Positions 23,308-34,188 of a stretch of 64,000 nucleotides of DNA are shown here, piece after piece. This DNA is from Cyclina sinensis (lineage: Eukaryota; Mollusca; Bivalvia; Venerida; Veneridae): assembly GCA_012932295.1 (NCBI GenBank), contig JAAONU010000009.1, positions 2,802,197-2,866,196 of the forward strand. Direction: 5' to 3'. Below the pieces are notes generated by a model that ran no database searches, was not told the DNA's origin, and saw only the letters and a list, made by a program, of their open reading frames with translations. The position numbers and the translations under genes are program-made. Every line of letters begins with the position of its first letter. Position 1 is the first letter of the stretch.

Positions 23308-23464
23308 CTTCCTGCAACAACAAAAGACTTTAGCGATGATCCAGTGCCAAAAGATACGTAAATAGTTCCAAGAGATCTGTACATATATGCAAGTGATTCG
23401 TACACACTGAGAAATTCTCCTGCATAAACCGCCCATTCCAACAAAGCAAGATTTCTGAAACCTT
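23308..23464 (-). CDS. Candidate internal exon of an unidentified gene
   Basis: On the minus strand a TTTTTAG acceptor precedes 23464, and a strong donor (GGAAG then GTATGTTT) follows 23308. The 157 bases between have one fully open frame of 51 codons with balanced composition. It includes NLALLEWAVYAGEFLSVYES and GTIYVSFGTGSSLKSF, which look helical then glycine/serine-rich. I do not recognise the family. The phase (two bases, 51 codons, two bases) joins correctly to the candidate exon at 23789-23874, whose last codon is split after one base. The product cannot be named and further exons were not found. It could instead be a chance open stretch. Confidence 0.42.
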
Positions 23465-23788
23465 CTAAAAATGAATAAAAATAATTAAGATACAGGTTTT
23501 TCTCTGCGAAAATACAAGAAATTAAGAAGTGAAATTAAATTAAAATTATATCATACATAAACACTAGCCCAACAAATTGTGCGCCAGGGCTCTTTATTAT
23601 ATAGACGATGGTCGCCCTTATGTAATATCAGTTTGTAAATCGGTCGGTCTTGCAGTCGAAATATTTAGACTAACATAAACACATATTGCATATTCCACGC
23701 CACACTTAAATAAAATTAAATATGTACCTGTAAAGAATACTGTTAATATAATAAACTTAAGTTTACAATACGGACTTTATCGTACTAC

Positions 23789-23874
23789 CTTCTATCAGAA
23801 ACGCCTCATACATTTTGTTCAGATTTGATTCGTTGCCGTGTGCGTTAGAGGAAACCGGAGACAGATATTGTTGA
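23789..23874 (-). CDS. Candidate upstream exon of the same unidentified gene
   Basis: Ends at a donor (ATAGAAG then GTAGTA). Its frame reads SQQYLSPVSSNAHGNES then NLNKMYEAFLIE, ending with one base of a split codon that completes as Glu with the exon at 23464. The upstream border is weak: a plausible AG lies near 23875, and an in-frame stop lies a few codons further up. Support comes mainly from phase agreement and composition. Confidence 0.32.
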
Positions 23875-24239
23875 CTTTGAAGTTACGGAAGTCTGTGTGT
23901 ACCATAAGGATAAAAATGAAAATAAAATAATATTCAAGGCAACAGTAAGATGTTTCAAACGGCGAAAACTCATACACAAGTTTTTCGATGAAGCACTAGC
24001 GTTTCAGTTCTAATACTTGAATTTAGACGTACAGTTAAATCTTTTTCATTTTTTCGGCATGTTTCAAGTATTCCGCTTTAATTTCTGACAGTTTGGAAAT
24101 AAAGTCGAAATTAACATGAACATAGCTGAACAATTTGGACGATATCATTTTATTAAACAAGTAAGACACGATCATTTGTTGGGGTATTGACTTTGTAGAC
24201 CAGTTACTATTTTGATGTTAGAAAGGAAGTCATTTTTCC

Positions 24240-24445
24240 ATAAAGACAAAATGAAAAACAGATTTTGCATTATTCTAAATGTTGGCATACGAGGCAGTGA
24301 TCCTAAACCTTAGTGTTGGATTATTTACTATGTTATTTAGAGCATTGTATTATGGCCTAAAAGGGTTACTTCAGTGTTTTCGTAAAAAAGACACAAAATT
24401 ATTTAATCCTTTCCATTTTTACATTGCAAATGGCCGCTGAAAAAA
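24240..24445 (+). repeat. Dispersed repeat pair R2, copy 2
   Basis: Second copy of the unit at 21935-22150. It is followed directly by a pyrimidine tract that copy 1 lacks. Confidence 0.75.
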
Positions 24446-24496
24446 AAACGTTATACCTTATCCTAATACGAACATTAACCGTTGCATTTTATTTCA

Positions 24497-24640
24497 CACC
24501 CCTCTCCCCCTCTCCCTTCTTCCCCCCTCACCCACACACCCCTCTCCCACTCCCCCTTCTTCCCCCCCTCACACACCCCTCTCCCCCTCCCCCTTCTTCC
24601 CCCCCCCCTCACCGACACACCTCGCCCTCCCGCTGCTTAC
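24497..24640 (+). repeat. C-rich pyrimidine tract with ~43 bp period
   Basis: About three copies of a unit like CACACCCCTCTCCC followed by CCTTCTTCCCCCC. Almost no purines occur on this strand, so triplex or i-motif structures are possible in vitro. The frames crossing it are low-complexity and not taken as coding. Confidence 0.75.
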
Positions 24641-24820
24641 ACACACGCACATAAATTTCAAATATAGCAAAAAGTGAAAACTAAACTATTGCATACTCTT
24701 CCATTTCTATTGTTTTCTGCTCTGAGATAGAATTTTCAAGTGTCTAACAGAATTGCGCTGAAATGACATGACTAATTTTCGTAACGAAATAACTGCTGAA
24801 TAGTCTTATCAAAATATTGA

Positions 24821-24994
24821 GCACAATGCAAATGTACCTGGATAGTTGAGCACAATGCAAATGTACCTTAATAGTTTAGCACAATGCAAATGTACCTGGA
24901 TAGTTTAACACAATGCAAATGTACCTGGATAGTTTAGCACAATGCAAATGTACCTGGATAGTTTAGCACAATGCAAATGTACCTGGTTAGTTTA
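24821..24994 (+). repeat. 29 bp tandem array, six copies, each with ATGCAAAT
   Basis: Units start at exactly 24821, 24850, 24879, 24908, 24937 and 24966. The unit is GCACAATGCAAATGTACC followed by TGGATAGTTTA, with only a few substitutions. Every copy keeps the octamer ATGCAAAT, the consensus site for POU-domain (Oct) factors. Nothing here shows that it binds such a factor. Confidence 0.9.
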
Positions 24995-25138
24995 ACCAAA
25001 AAAGGAAAATCTTCGTTCCTGAATCATAGAGGAAGGAAGAAAATGCTTTGAGCGTTTACAGACGTTATATTATACTTCAAACTCTACCGACAATGTGTCA
25101 TAAGGTTTAGTTACGGATAAAAGGCTATATATAAATAA

Positions 25139-25960
25139 TTATACCCCCGCTTCGAAGAAGTGGGGGGTATACTGTTTTACCCTTGTCCGTGTGTCCGTTC
25201 GTGTGTCCGTCCGTAACAAATTTCTGTTGCAGTTTTCTCAGCCACTATAACATGTAGAAGCCTGATATTTCTCATATTGCTATACCCTATAGTCCCATAT
25301 GGTGTAAAGCGATTTTATGCTCCTTGGTCATCTTCTTCCTGTTTACCGAATACTTTTAGATTTTGTCACTATATAGGTGCATTACATCAACCAAACGACA
25401 TCTTTATTTTTCGTCGCAGTTTTCTAAGCAACTATAACATGCAGCCGCCTGATATTTTGCATATTGCTTTATCCTATAGTCCCATATGGTGTAAAGCGAG
25501 TTTATGCTCCTTGCTCATCTACTTCCTGTTTACCGAATACTTAGATTTTTACACATGGTTGACATACATTCAGAATTTCCGTCACAGTTTTCTCAGCAAT
25601 TATAAGATGCAGCAGCCTGATATTTTGCATATTGCTTTATCCTATATTCTCAACTGGTATAAAGCGATTATATGCTCCTTGCTCATCTACTTCCTGTTTA
25701 CCGAATACTTAGAAGTTACCAACACACAGGAAAGGAGGTTCACTTGATCGTGTTTTTGTGAATAAAGACTTCGATGAATCAGAAATCACAGATGTAATAC
25801 CTGTTCATTATTCTGACCATTTTCATATCCATCTAGCTGTGCCTTGGATAAAGTTGTATTAAATTCAGGTAAATACTCGAAAAAAATTTGACACTCTTTA
25901 TACATATGACAAATGCAAATTACATTATGAAAGTCAAATTTCTGTTAGCGGGGGTATCAC
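25139..25960 (+). mobile_element. GGGGGTATA-ended repeat cassette with three ~165 bp tandem units
   Basis: Begins TATACCCCCGCTTCGAAG and ends AGCGGGGGTATCACTAG, so ACCCCCGCT and AGCGGGGGT are inverted ends. Inside are three tandem units, each with TTTTCTMAGC, TATAASATG, CTGATATT and a TTTACCGAATACTT block, near 25230, 25410 and 25580. A 156-codon frame crosses them but only reflects the repeat. The same GGGGGTATA end recurs at 43200 and 52475, at the outer edges of the large palindrome. Such cassettes are typical of non-autonomous bivalve elements with a tandem core. Confidence 0.7.
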
Positions 25961-27657
25961 TAGTGAGCATTAGCTCACAAATTTACTTGTTTTTCATATC
26001 TAACGCTATTTATTGTCTTTTCATCTTCTCATTTATAAAATAACAAACCAAAACCGAAGCTTTATACACTTACACACTTGATGCATTGCATAATGATGTT
26101 ATGAAATAGAAGTTTTAATGTGTCAAAATCGTTTGTTAATCGCATGATGATTAATTGCCGAGTAATTAGACTTTTTAATGTATCTATAGTAGCCTTGATG
26201 TTCTTTTCAAATACACCTAGTATCAACTATAGTTTTTAGAGTGGGCCATATAGGTTCTCGTACAAGCAAAACTTATACATAAATTGTAAAACGATATTTT
26301 TGTGTAGGCGTAGTTTTCAGTTGCTTGAACAAATCGTTTTACAAGAATTTGTAAAATCTCAGTCAACAAATTATATAAAGAAACAGTTCTCAAGGTTTGC
26401 CTACAACAGTTAGATCTCTTACAAATAAAAAGGGGAACTATCAGTGCTAACAAGGTAGGTAGTTTTTAAAAAGTGAAAATTTAATTTTGTTGTAGTTATA
26501 ACAACTTTATGCTTCATGCTAAACATATTTTGATTATCAAACTATCTCTCCGTAAGATGCTGTTAGATGCAAAATGAAGAGAAATGGCACATTTTGATTT
26601 AGCAAAGACTATTTCTTTTAATTGTAGCTTTGGTGACCTGAAATCTTGTGATTATCTGTCTGGTACTTTCCCACATATCAGTAACATTTTACAAATAAAT
26701 ATTTATTGAATAAAACGCTTAAATAGTTTTGCATTTTTTACTTATTTATCTGGGTCATAAAAGTTTAAATTCTGGCCTAGATGGCATAAAATTCTCAAAG
26801 TCAAGATCTTTTTTTTTTGTTAAAACGTATATATCTTTAGAAGTAGGTAATATTTACAGTTTCATGATGGCTTTCCGTGTTTGCAATTAATACTGCTTTG
26901 AGAGAGCGTAGTGGAAACTCCAAATAGTACAAGAGTATTTTAATTAAAATATTCATGATCTGTTTTTTAATTGGACGTCTTTAAAAATCTCGACAAGCAC
27001 GTAATCTTTAGATATAAAGCTGAATAAAGAACCACTTGGAGGCTGAAATTTAATATTTTTTCGACTTAAAACGTCGAAATATCACAGTAATTTGATCAAA
27101 TATTCAAATTGTCCTTGTTTATATTATTGGATGGAGAAATTACTCATAATAATTTCAATTATAATCAGTTCTTTCTTCGACACACATTCTAGCATAAAAT
27201 CGCCTGTTTTTGCCCGTTTTGCCTATGTTTTAACGAGAGCAAAAAGGTGTGTAAACAAGGAAGTTCTCGCGCTCATGCGCTGTTATAACCCGGTTTCAGT
27301 TATGCGCGTTACAGGGCCTTTGTAAATAATGGACGCTGATCCGTCTTTTTTGCCCCGAATCGGCAGTTTATGTAACTTCGCAGGTCGGAACCTAGACGAA
27401 ACATTCATGATTATTGATAAAATCAGTGGCTGGCCTTGTTAAATTGTAAATCCACATGAAATCCTTCAAAATATTTTTTAATCGACACTTTTTTAGTTTC
27501 AAGCTGGCCGCTTGACAAGCTGAAAACACGTGTCGCCCTGAAACGCATATTTAAAACCCGAATCCTTAACAACCTAAAGGCGACTGTACTATTATTTAAT
27601 TATTTATCTATTTTTTCGCAAAGATGTCTTTTCTAGATCATTTTATGCTAGAATCGC
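25961..27657. other. No gene seen
   Basis: AT-rich sequence. Short frames (26223-26453 minus, 27092-27325 plus) have no recognisable features and no splice support. Confidence 0.5.
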
Positions 27658-27797
27658 GTTAAAGCACGTTTTTTTGTGTGTTATAACATCTGCAGAATCC
27701 CTCGGGATATGTTGGTGCCCTCGCCCTACGGGCTCGAGCACCAACCATCCCTCGGGATTCTGCAGATGTTATAACACGAAAAAACATGCGTTAACCC
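27658..27797. repeat. Long near-perfect hairpin (arms ~65 bp)
   Basis: 27658-27722 pairs with 27733-27797. The inner part (TGTTATAACATCTGCAGAAT, CCCTCGGGAT, then GTTGGTGC) is almost perfect and closes on GCCC-TAC-GGGC. The outer part (GCGTTAA, GCACGTTTTTTTGTG) is looser. It is a foldback element by structure. Confidence 0.85.
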
Positions 27798-28379
27798 TAT
27801 ATGCAGACATACAGACATTACCACAGCGTAAAGTACGCATTTATTTGGAAATTGTTCTTTAGGCAAATGGTTTATTTCGTAATCAACAAAAGAAAACGAA
27901 AAGAGATAAAGTCTGCTATTGATAGGTTCAGTGTTACAAATTAGTAAAATCGTAAGTTTTTTTTATATTAATCTGTTATTTTATGCAGTACCATAAGACG
28001 TTTGTTTTAGTTGAGATGGCCACAAGCAAGATAGATATTCATTATTAAGCACAACCTGCATTTAAGACCACTTTTTGAAAGAACCGTGACTTGCCTTAAT
28101 TGGGGAGTTTTACTGTAATAGAAATCCTTACCCATGTAAGTGAAAGTAACATTCATAAACCTGTCTTAGTATATAGAAATGTTTATATAAAATGATATTC
28201 ATGTTTTTCTTATTTTTCTAAAATGAAATGCAACAAATTAAAACAGTTGTCACTGTCTATCCTCGCTTAGGATCCATAGCAGTTTACACATAAAGCAAAC
28301 ACGAAACACAATAAATTAATGAATGACTGAAAATTTCAAGTGATTCACTCATAATTATGTCCTCCCCCCGCCCCTTCCC
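27798..28379. other. No gene seen
   Basis: AT-rich non-coding sequence between the hairpin and the next repeat cassette. No feature recognised. Confidence 0.5.
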
Positions 28380-29260
28380 AACATAGTTGGTGGGAGAGAT
28401 ATTGTTTTTGTACTTTGTCTGTCTGTGTGTTTCTCCGTCTGTCTGTATTTCTATATGTCACAAAGATTGTATGCGCTTTTTCTTCAAAACCGCTGGATTG
28501 ATTTCAATGGAACTTTCTATGATAATTATATTGGTACCAACCCCTGATGAGCACATTGTCGGCAATTTTTAGCGAAGTTATGCGCCTTGATTTGTCTAAT
28601 TTTAAACGCATGGGCATATCTCCATAACCATTTGTCTGATTTAAAAAAATCACAGGAATGATTGTTAGCAACTGTGGTTACAGACAGATATGATCTATGT
28701 GTTCCTGTCGGCTGATTTTGATTGGAGTTATTGGCCTTGATTTGTCCAAATTTGTATTCATGTGGGCATTTCGCCATAACCACTTGTCTGATTTTGACCA
28801 AGCTCTACAGGAACAGTTGTTAGCAAAAGTGTATTTACAAGTGTTTTTGATGTGCTCCGGTCGACTGATTTTTAGTGGAGTTATGGATCTTGATTTGTCT
28901 AAATCTGAATACATTTAGGCATACTCCATAACCGCTGATAAAATGTTGAGGAAACTTCACAAAAATGATTATAAGCGAGAGAAGTTAAGCATTTTTTCGT
29001 CTTGTTGTGGCCGGGTGGATTTGAGTGAAGATACGGTCCTTGATTTTTACAGCTTTTCATACAGTTGTTCATATCTTCATAACCATTGGCTGGATTTGAA
29101 GGCAACTTTACAGCAATGATCATGACCAAGTATAGTTATATCAGTGTATTATCATCAGCATATTATCAGTGTGTTCCTGTCGGATGATCATCAGGGGTGT
29201 TGCAGTGTTTGAATTGTCAAAATTGAGTACATTTCAGCATATCGTCATAATGGCTTGTCG
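28380..29260 (+). repeat. Tandem cassette with ~152 bp unit, five diverged copies
   Basis: A leader (GGGAGAGATATTGTTTTTGTA, then TGTCTGTCTGTG) precedes units whose marker block (GTTATGCGCCTTGATTTGTC or a variant) recurs near 28577, 28727, 28881, 29030 and 29198. The same leader and first unit occur at 44997-45260 and inverted at 50640-50890 in the palindrome arms, so this is one family. A run of 11 G lies at 29299-29309. Confidence 0.75.
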
Positions 29261-29374
29261 TATTTTGACCGCTTGCCGGATTTTGTTGCCATCTGGATGG
29301 GGGGGGGGGAAACAATTTAAAGTAAAATATAGTTTATATGTTCATGTCAAAAAACCGGTCAGTAGAATATATGT

Positions 29375-29717
29375 CTATTTATCCTGTCAATTATTTCATA
29401 TCCGACCCGATAAAGGGGTGCCGTATAAATTTTGCTTTATACGGCACATGATACGTCACGGAGTACGTTTGTGTTTATAATCAGAAGGAAGTGACAAAAT
29501 TGTTGTTATCACAAACAGAGACTACTTGAATAAAAAATAAATATTTCAGTATGTAGATTTTACAATATAGTGATCATTTGATGAAATAATATTATTGAAA
29601 CTTTGGAACTATTTTTTGTGTATATGTATATGTTTCCTTATTGGAAACACGTTAAAGACAGGTTTTCAATATATTTAGTAAATTATTTCCAAATGCCAGA
29701 TGTGACAGGATAAATAG
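29375..29717 (+). mobile_element. MITE with 15 bp terminal inverted repeats
   Basis: Starts CTATTTATCCTGTCA (29375-29389) and ends with the exact inverse TGACAGGATAAATAG (29703-29717). It is 343 bp with no coding frame. An inverted copy lies at about 59703-60083, where one end has diverged. Each copy sits against a long foldback hairpin. Confidence 0.75.
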
Positions 29718-29857
29718 AATAATAGGTTAGTGTCTTAATTGAGAAAGTTTATCTGGCTCGGCTGCATAATTTATCGGTTGAGCCGAAGGCTCACACGATA
29801 AATTCTTACCCCTTGCCAGATAAACTTTCTCGTATTAAGACACTAACCTATTATTCC
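29717..29857. repeat. Foldback hairpin F1, copy 1
   Basis: GAATAATAGGTTAGTGTCTT with GAGAAAGTTTATCTGGC on the left pairs with AGATAAACTTTCTCG and AAGACACTAACCTATTATT on the right. A second weaker stem lies inside (TTTATCG...CGATAAA). The same hairpin is at 59561-59703. Confidence 0.8.
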
Positions 29858-29964
29858 CTATTTCTTTTACTTTCAGATACGCCAGACGTAGGTTAGAGAT
29901 AAAACGATTTCCACGTATATGAATTTAATCTTAAGTTTTATCAATAACTCATATTTTCTTTCAG

Positions 29965-32900
29965 AAAGATGGCGAGAACAACACGAAAGATTGGTTTGGA
30001 ACAAAGAGGTACGCACCAAGATATCATTCATGTACTTGGGGCAATTCTTTTATTTTCAAAAGCTGGTTTCTTTTATTATTCATAAACTTTGAATAGTATG
30101 TAAAGGGGAATTTCAAAGTTTCACTAGAAATATTTTAACGGGGAGAAAAAATACAGATATAGATATCGAAGATCTTTTCGCAAACAAAATGTAGATTGTG
30201 CAATTGTAACTACACGTTTTTAAAGAGGTAAATTTTTTAGATATCACCGGCCTAGATTTTGTATTAAGCCGCCAGACTGCTCACCGCATCCGTTTCATTG
30301 TATCTTTGCAAAAGTTAAACAATCTTATGAAAGCAGTTCATTTGTATTGCAATAACTCTGAATGCCAAACCTATGGCTCCTGAACGGTCACTAAAACAGC
30401 TACTTATCTTTAATTTTAGTTTAAGAATGAACTCATCAATGACATTTTATCAGCCCTTCCGAAACGAACATCAGTACCACTCTGCATTTTGGTTGTTGGT
30501 CCAGTCTCGTATGGAAAATCTTCACTTGTTAACACGTTCCTCACTGCTGCATCAGAGGATATTGAGGAAAAAGCTAAAACTGGAAAAGCTGAATCAAGTT
30601 TATCATCAAAGGTTAATTAGTTTTACACAGTGTTTTTTTTGTTATTCCTCTAGATATAAGATTAGTTTATTTTTAGACATTTGTCAGCATTTACTGCTTT
30701 ACACGTTTTGGCCAGTGGATTTATTTGTAAAAGAGGGCTTATATCGCTTATCGAAGTGCGACTACACTTAACAATTCTACAATTAATTCAAATTAAAATG
30801 TTTTTTGCTAATTAAACAAATGACAAGCTCAAGGTGAATCAATGCTGAAGTTGAAATTTATATACAAAACTTTACATATCATTTGACTTCTATAGACATA
30901 GAATTTAAAATAGAAAGTATTTCAATAGATCATGTTCAAAGTCGACTAGAGTCAAAGTTGAGATTTGCAAGCAAAACTGTATGAATAGATCAAATTATAT
31001 GTTGTAGCTGCAAAAACGAAAAAAATGGAGTAGGTCAGAGGGTTCAAGGTAAACATTTTGGCATACAGCTTCCTTCCAAAATCAATAAACATCATTCAAT
31101 TTTCTTGAATAATACTATATAAATCAAGTGATCCCTCAGGCGAAGTTTATATTAACCATGGTCTGAACAACTTTCGTGAAAGACTATAACATAATGCAAA
31201 AAACTAAATAACTGATATTTAGGACTTCTGATCTTTTAACATTGTAACTTAATGTAGCATCTAGTGAAACCTTCTGTTGGACCAGTTTTGACCCTTGTGT
31301 CATCATTCAAGCATTTGTAATAGAAGTCAACAAGACAATGCTACGCAATAATTTTCCAGACCAGGCCTTGCAGTTTTTGAGATGAAGATTTTTAAAGGAG
31401 TTCTTACATAAAACTATGTTAAAACAAATAGCTCCTGAGGCAGGGTTGGTAGTGACCCTAGGGACAAAACTTTATCAATCATAGAAGAGGGCCACCGGAC
31501 TATGCTACAAACTAAATATCTTAGTTCAAGGGCTTACTGTTCTGAGAAAAATATTTTTCAGGTTTTCCCTTTATAACTCAATAACAAAACAAGTGCCCCT
31601 GGTTGCGGGTCATTTTAACACCAGAAACATAATTTAAATAATCTTGGTAGGGGTCCACTACATGATGATAAATACTTAATACCTAAGTACAAGGTCAATG
31701 TGTCTGACAAAAAAGATTTTTAAAGATTAGATATTTAGTCAAAAACAGCCCAACCAGTAAGTTTTTTTGGGAAGTCGAATTGACAGAATATTGTTTGACC
31801 ACTTTTATCTCTGAATTAGGACTATTCTGCTGCTGGTAACTGTTCTGTTAATCTATATGAGCCCATTTGTAACTTTGTTTCAGATCAAACAAAGATCAAC
31901 TCACCAGTTGTAACAAAATCATTTGTAATATACATAAAAACTAACATGAACTTCAGAAAAGGCATGTTAATTCTTAGAAAAATGTAATAGTTTCTAAAAA
32001 CGTGCAGTTTTTGTTGTTAATGCTTTGTCATTAGACATTTTTCGTTTTTAAATTTTTAAGACATTCTGTTTAACCATATTTTTTTAATTTATTTATATAA
32101 TAAATTAAAAAAGAAGAGATTTAATTCAAGGTATATAAAATATTAATTTCAAGGTAAAATATTCACACAAATGATGATCATTTGGTTGTAGTTCATCCGT
32201 TATGACTCCGTCGGTCTGTTGCCGAAAAAATACCGTCTGTTTGACACAATGGGCGTTCTTTCGGATGTACAGTGGGGGATACGTCCAAATGATGTGGTGT
32301 TTGCCCTTAACAGAAATATTGGCCAACACTACGAGGTAACGAAACTACAATTACTGGTTGAATTAATGATTTTCGTTTACTATGAACATACGGCTTTTTA
32401 CCGTTGGTACTTATATTTAAGTAAAAAGTCTAATTATCACTTGTTAAGTAAATGATTTGTTTACCTCAGCTATCGATGAATTTTCAGTTAACCTTTTACT
32501 CATGTTACAGTATCTTGCTGAAAATGTATGCACAGTAAGTGTATATGGAATAAGGAATGATGTGGTGCGTGAGTTACATAATTATGATACAGTTTTAAGT
32601 GTTTCACAAAGAATCGACTCATATGTTCTATTTGAAATACAATGTTACGCATGTTATAGTATCATTTTATGTTACATGAGCATATATATTAGTACCTAGT
32701 GTTCATCCAGTGTTTAACATTCTTACAAAGGTTCAAGATGATTTGAGGGAAATTATAGCCTCTAGATTGTTCACAACGTTTTTTCTAGAATTTGACCTGG
32801 TGACCTAGTTTTTGATCTAACATAACCAATATACAAAATGAACCTAGAAATCATTAAGACAAACATTCCGACACTGGTTTTTAGTGATTGGGTAGAATTT

Positions 32901-33131
32901 GTGGGGTTGAGAGAGTTCGCAAATAATGAAGTTAAAATCATCTATTTTTTGTCATTCCAAGAGCCTAACGCAAAGACTCGTGTTGCGGTATGGCTGGTTT
33001 TCGACACTAACCGAGATTTCACAGATATACAAGTTGTAAGCAAGTTGGATCAAAATCAAATAAAATGGAGTCTGTATCATGTTCAAGAGAAATTGTTGAC
33101 AGACGGAATAGCTCACCTTGTCACTTCGTGA
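29965..33131 (+). CDS. IFI44-like P-loop GTPase, four-exon partial gene
   Basis: Proposed exons are 29965-30008, 30420-30611, 32192-32335 and 32916-33131. Acceptors end in TTTCAG, TTTTAG, TTGTAG and GAGAG (the last weak). Donors begin GTACGC, GTTAAT and GTAACG, and all three joins are phase 0. The frame reads WREQHERLVWNKE, then LCILVVGPVSYGKSSLVNTF (Walker A/G1, GPVSYGKSS), then YRLFDTMGVL (G3, DTMG). RPNDVVFALNRNIGQHYE and a VAVWLVFDTN strand follow. GPVxxGKSS, a DTMG block and a following D-x-x-x-x-L-N-x-x-I-x-x-x-Y segment are features of interferon-induced protein 44 GTPases, which bivalves carry in expanded numbers. The frame stops at 33129-33131 (TGA) within VTS, where the G4 motif (T/N-K-x-D) should be, three bases before a good donor (AAAA then GTAAGC). 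The gene is thus truncated, a pseudogene, or mis-modelled at this point. Upstream exons were not found. Confidence 0.62.
31020..31780 (+). repeat. Tandem cassette with ~160 bp unit in the GTPase intron
   Basis: Lies between proposed exons 2 and 3. Diverged units near 31319, 31479 and 31640 share a GACAATGCTACGC/GACTATGCTACAA/CATGATGATAAAT block and a following GAAGATTTTTAAAG/AAATATTTTTCAGG/AAAGATTTTTAAAG block. It is a bivalve-type intronic repeat. A related leader (TTTGACCTGGTGACCTAG) sits at about 32790-32810. Confidence 0.55.
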
Positions 33132-34188
33132 AAAGTAAGCTAAAAATACAAACGTATGGGATATAGCATTTGTGTTTCATTATTTTTCTAAGACGGTTAA
33201 ACATATTACAGATGTTACGTATCATTCCCATATGTTAGTGAAATTAGAAAAAAAAATATCCACTTCTTCTATTTTAAAATGAATGTTACGCATGTTACAG
33301 TATTTCTCAGTCGAGAAAGAGTGCATTTTTGGTATTGAAACATAGCAGAATGATATTTTAATAAAACAGAATCCATCTTTAACGGTACATAAGGGATCAC
33401 AAAACTGTAGAAAGACATGTCGCCTCAAACTAAATCCGACTTGCACAATTTGTTCAGATCCGTTTCTAATGCTATCAATAAGAACATCATCTTACCAAAA
33501 AGCAAACACATATTTTGCACGTCACTAGTTCTACAACCAAACTTGTTTTCTGTTAAACGACAAAACTGAGTTTTAAAACAGTTCTGCTGTAAATAGCATC
33601 GAAATAGATTGGACACTTTAGAGATTTACATTGCCAAGCGCTCAGCTAAAACTACACTAGATGAAAACATATATGTCTGCTCAGGTGGAAAAGGAATAGT
33701 TTACTCGACCAAATGTTTTACTTAATAACGCATTTTTATTGTGGGTTTGGTTCACAGGGATACATAATTTAAATTTGATAAGAGACTTCTGATTTATGAT
33801 TTAAAAGTATATTGATTTTAACTAAATATGTGACTCTCAAAATTATCCGTCAATGCGTTGGTTCAAACTGAAGATCTTTTTCAAGATCGTTAATAACACA
33901 GGTCTCAAAATGTGTTTCGATATAATTACATACATGGTGTTGTATAACCTAAATGTAAAACGTGCGGGATTGAGGTCACCAAGAAAACTGTTGTTTTACA
34001 GAGAATTACCAAGCTAGGTAATGTGCAATTTATGCAGAAACATTTTCGAATAACCATTTTTTAGTGAGGAAGGTAGAAGAAACGGAAGTAATCGGTGCAT
34101 AGGGGTGTAATTTGAATTTATTCATGTAGGCGGACTTTATTTCCCGGAGCATTTAATCAGCGCACCGGTTGAACAACTAGTGATTGGT
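33132..34188. other. No gene seen; spacer before the tandem array
   Basis: Short minus-strand frames (33222-33446, 33425-33616) have no recognisable features. I looked here for the missing 3' GTPase exons and found none. Confidence 0.45.

Noticed and set aside
24035..24215. About 56-codon minus-strand frame ending in EYLKHAEKMKK, as a further upstream exon of the 23.3-23.9 kb gene
   Set aside because: It ends in TAA before any usable donor and cannot be joined to the next candidate exon.
24424..24667. Pro/Ser-rich ORFs over the pyrimidine tract
   Set aside because: Direct translation of a simple repeat, with no start context or conservation.
24821..24994. CRISPR-like array
   Set aside because: The 29 bp units are contiguous with no unique spacers, and the window is animal DNA.
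32457..32699. Extra GTPase exon between 32457 and 32699
   Set aside because: A TTACAG acceptor and GTAAGT donor enclose only 24 bases; a micro-exon is possible but breaks the expected continuity to the 32916 exon.
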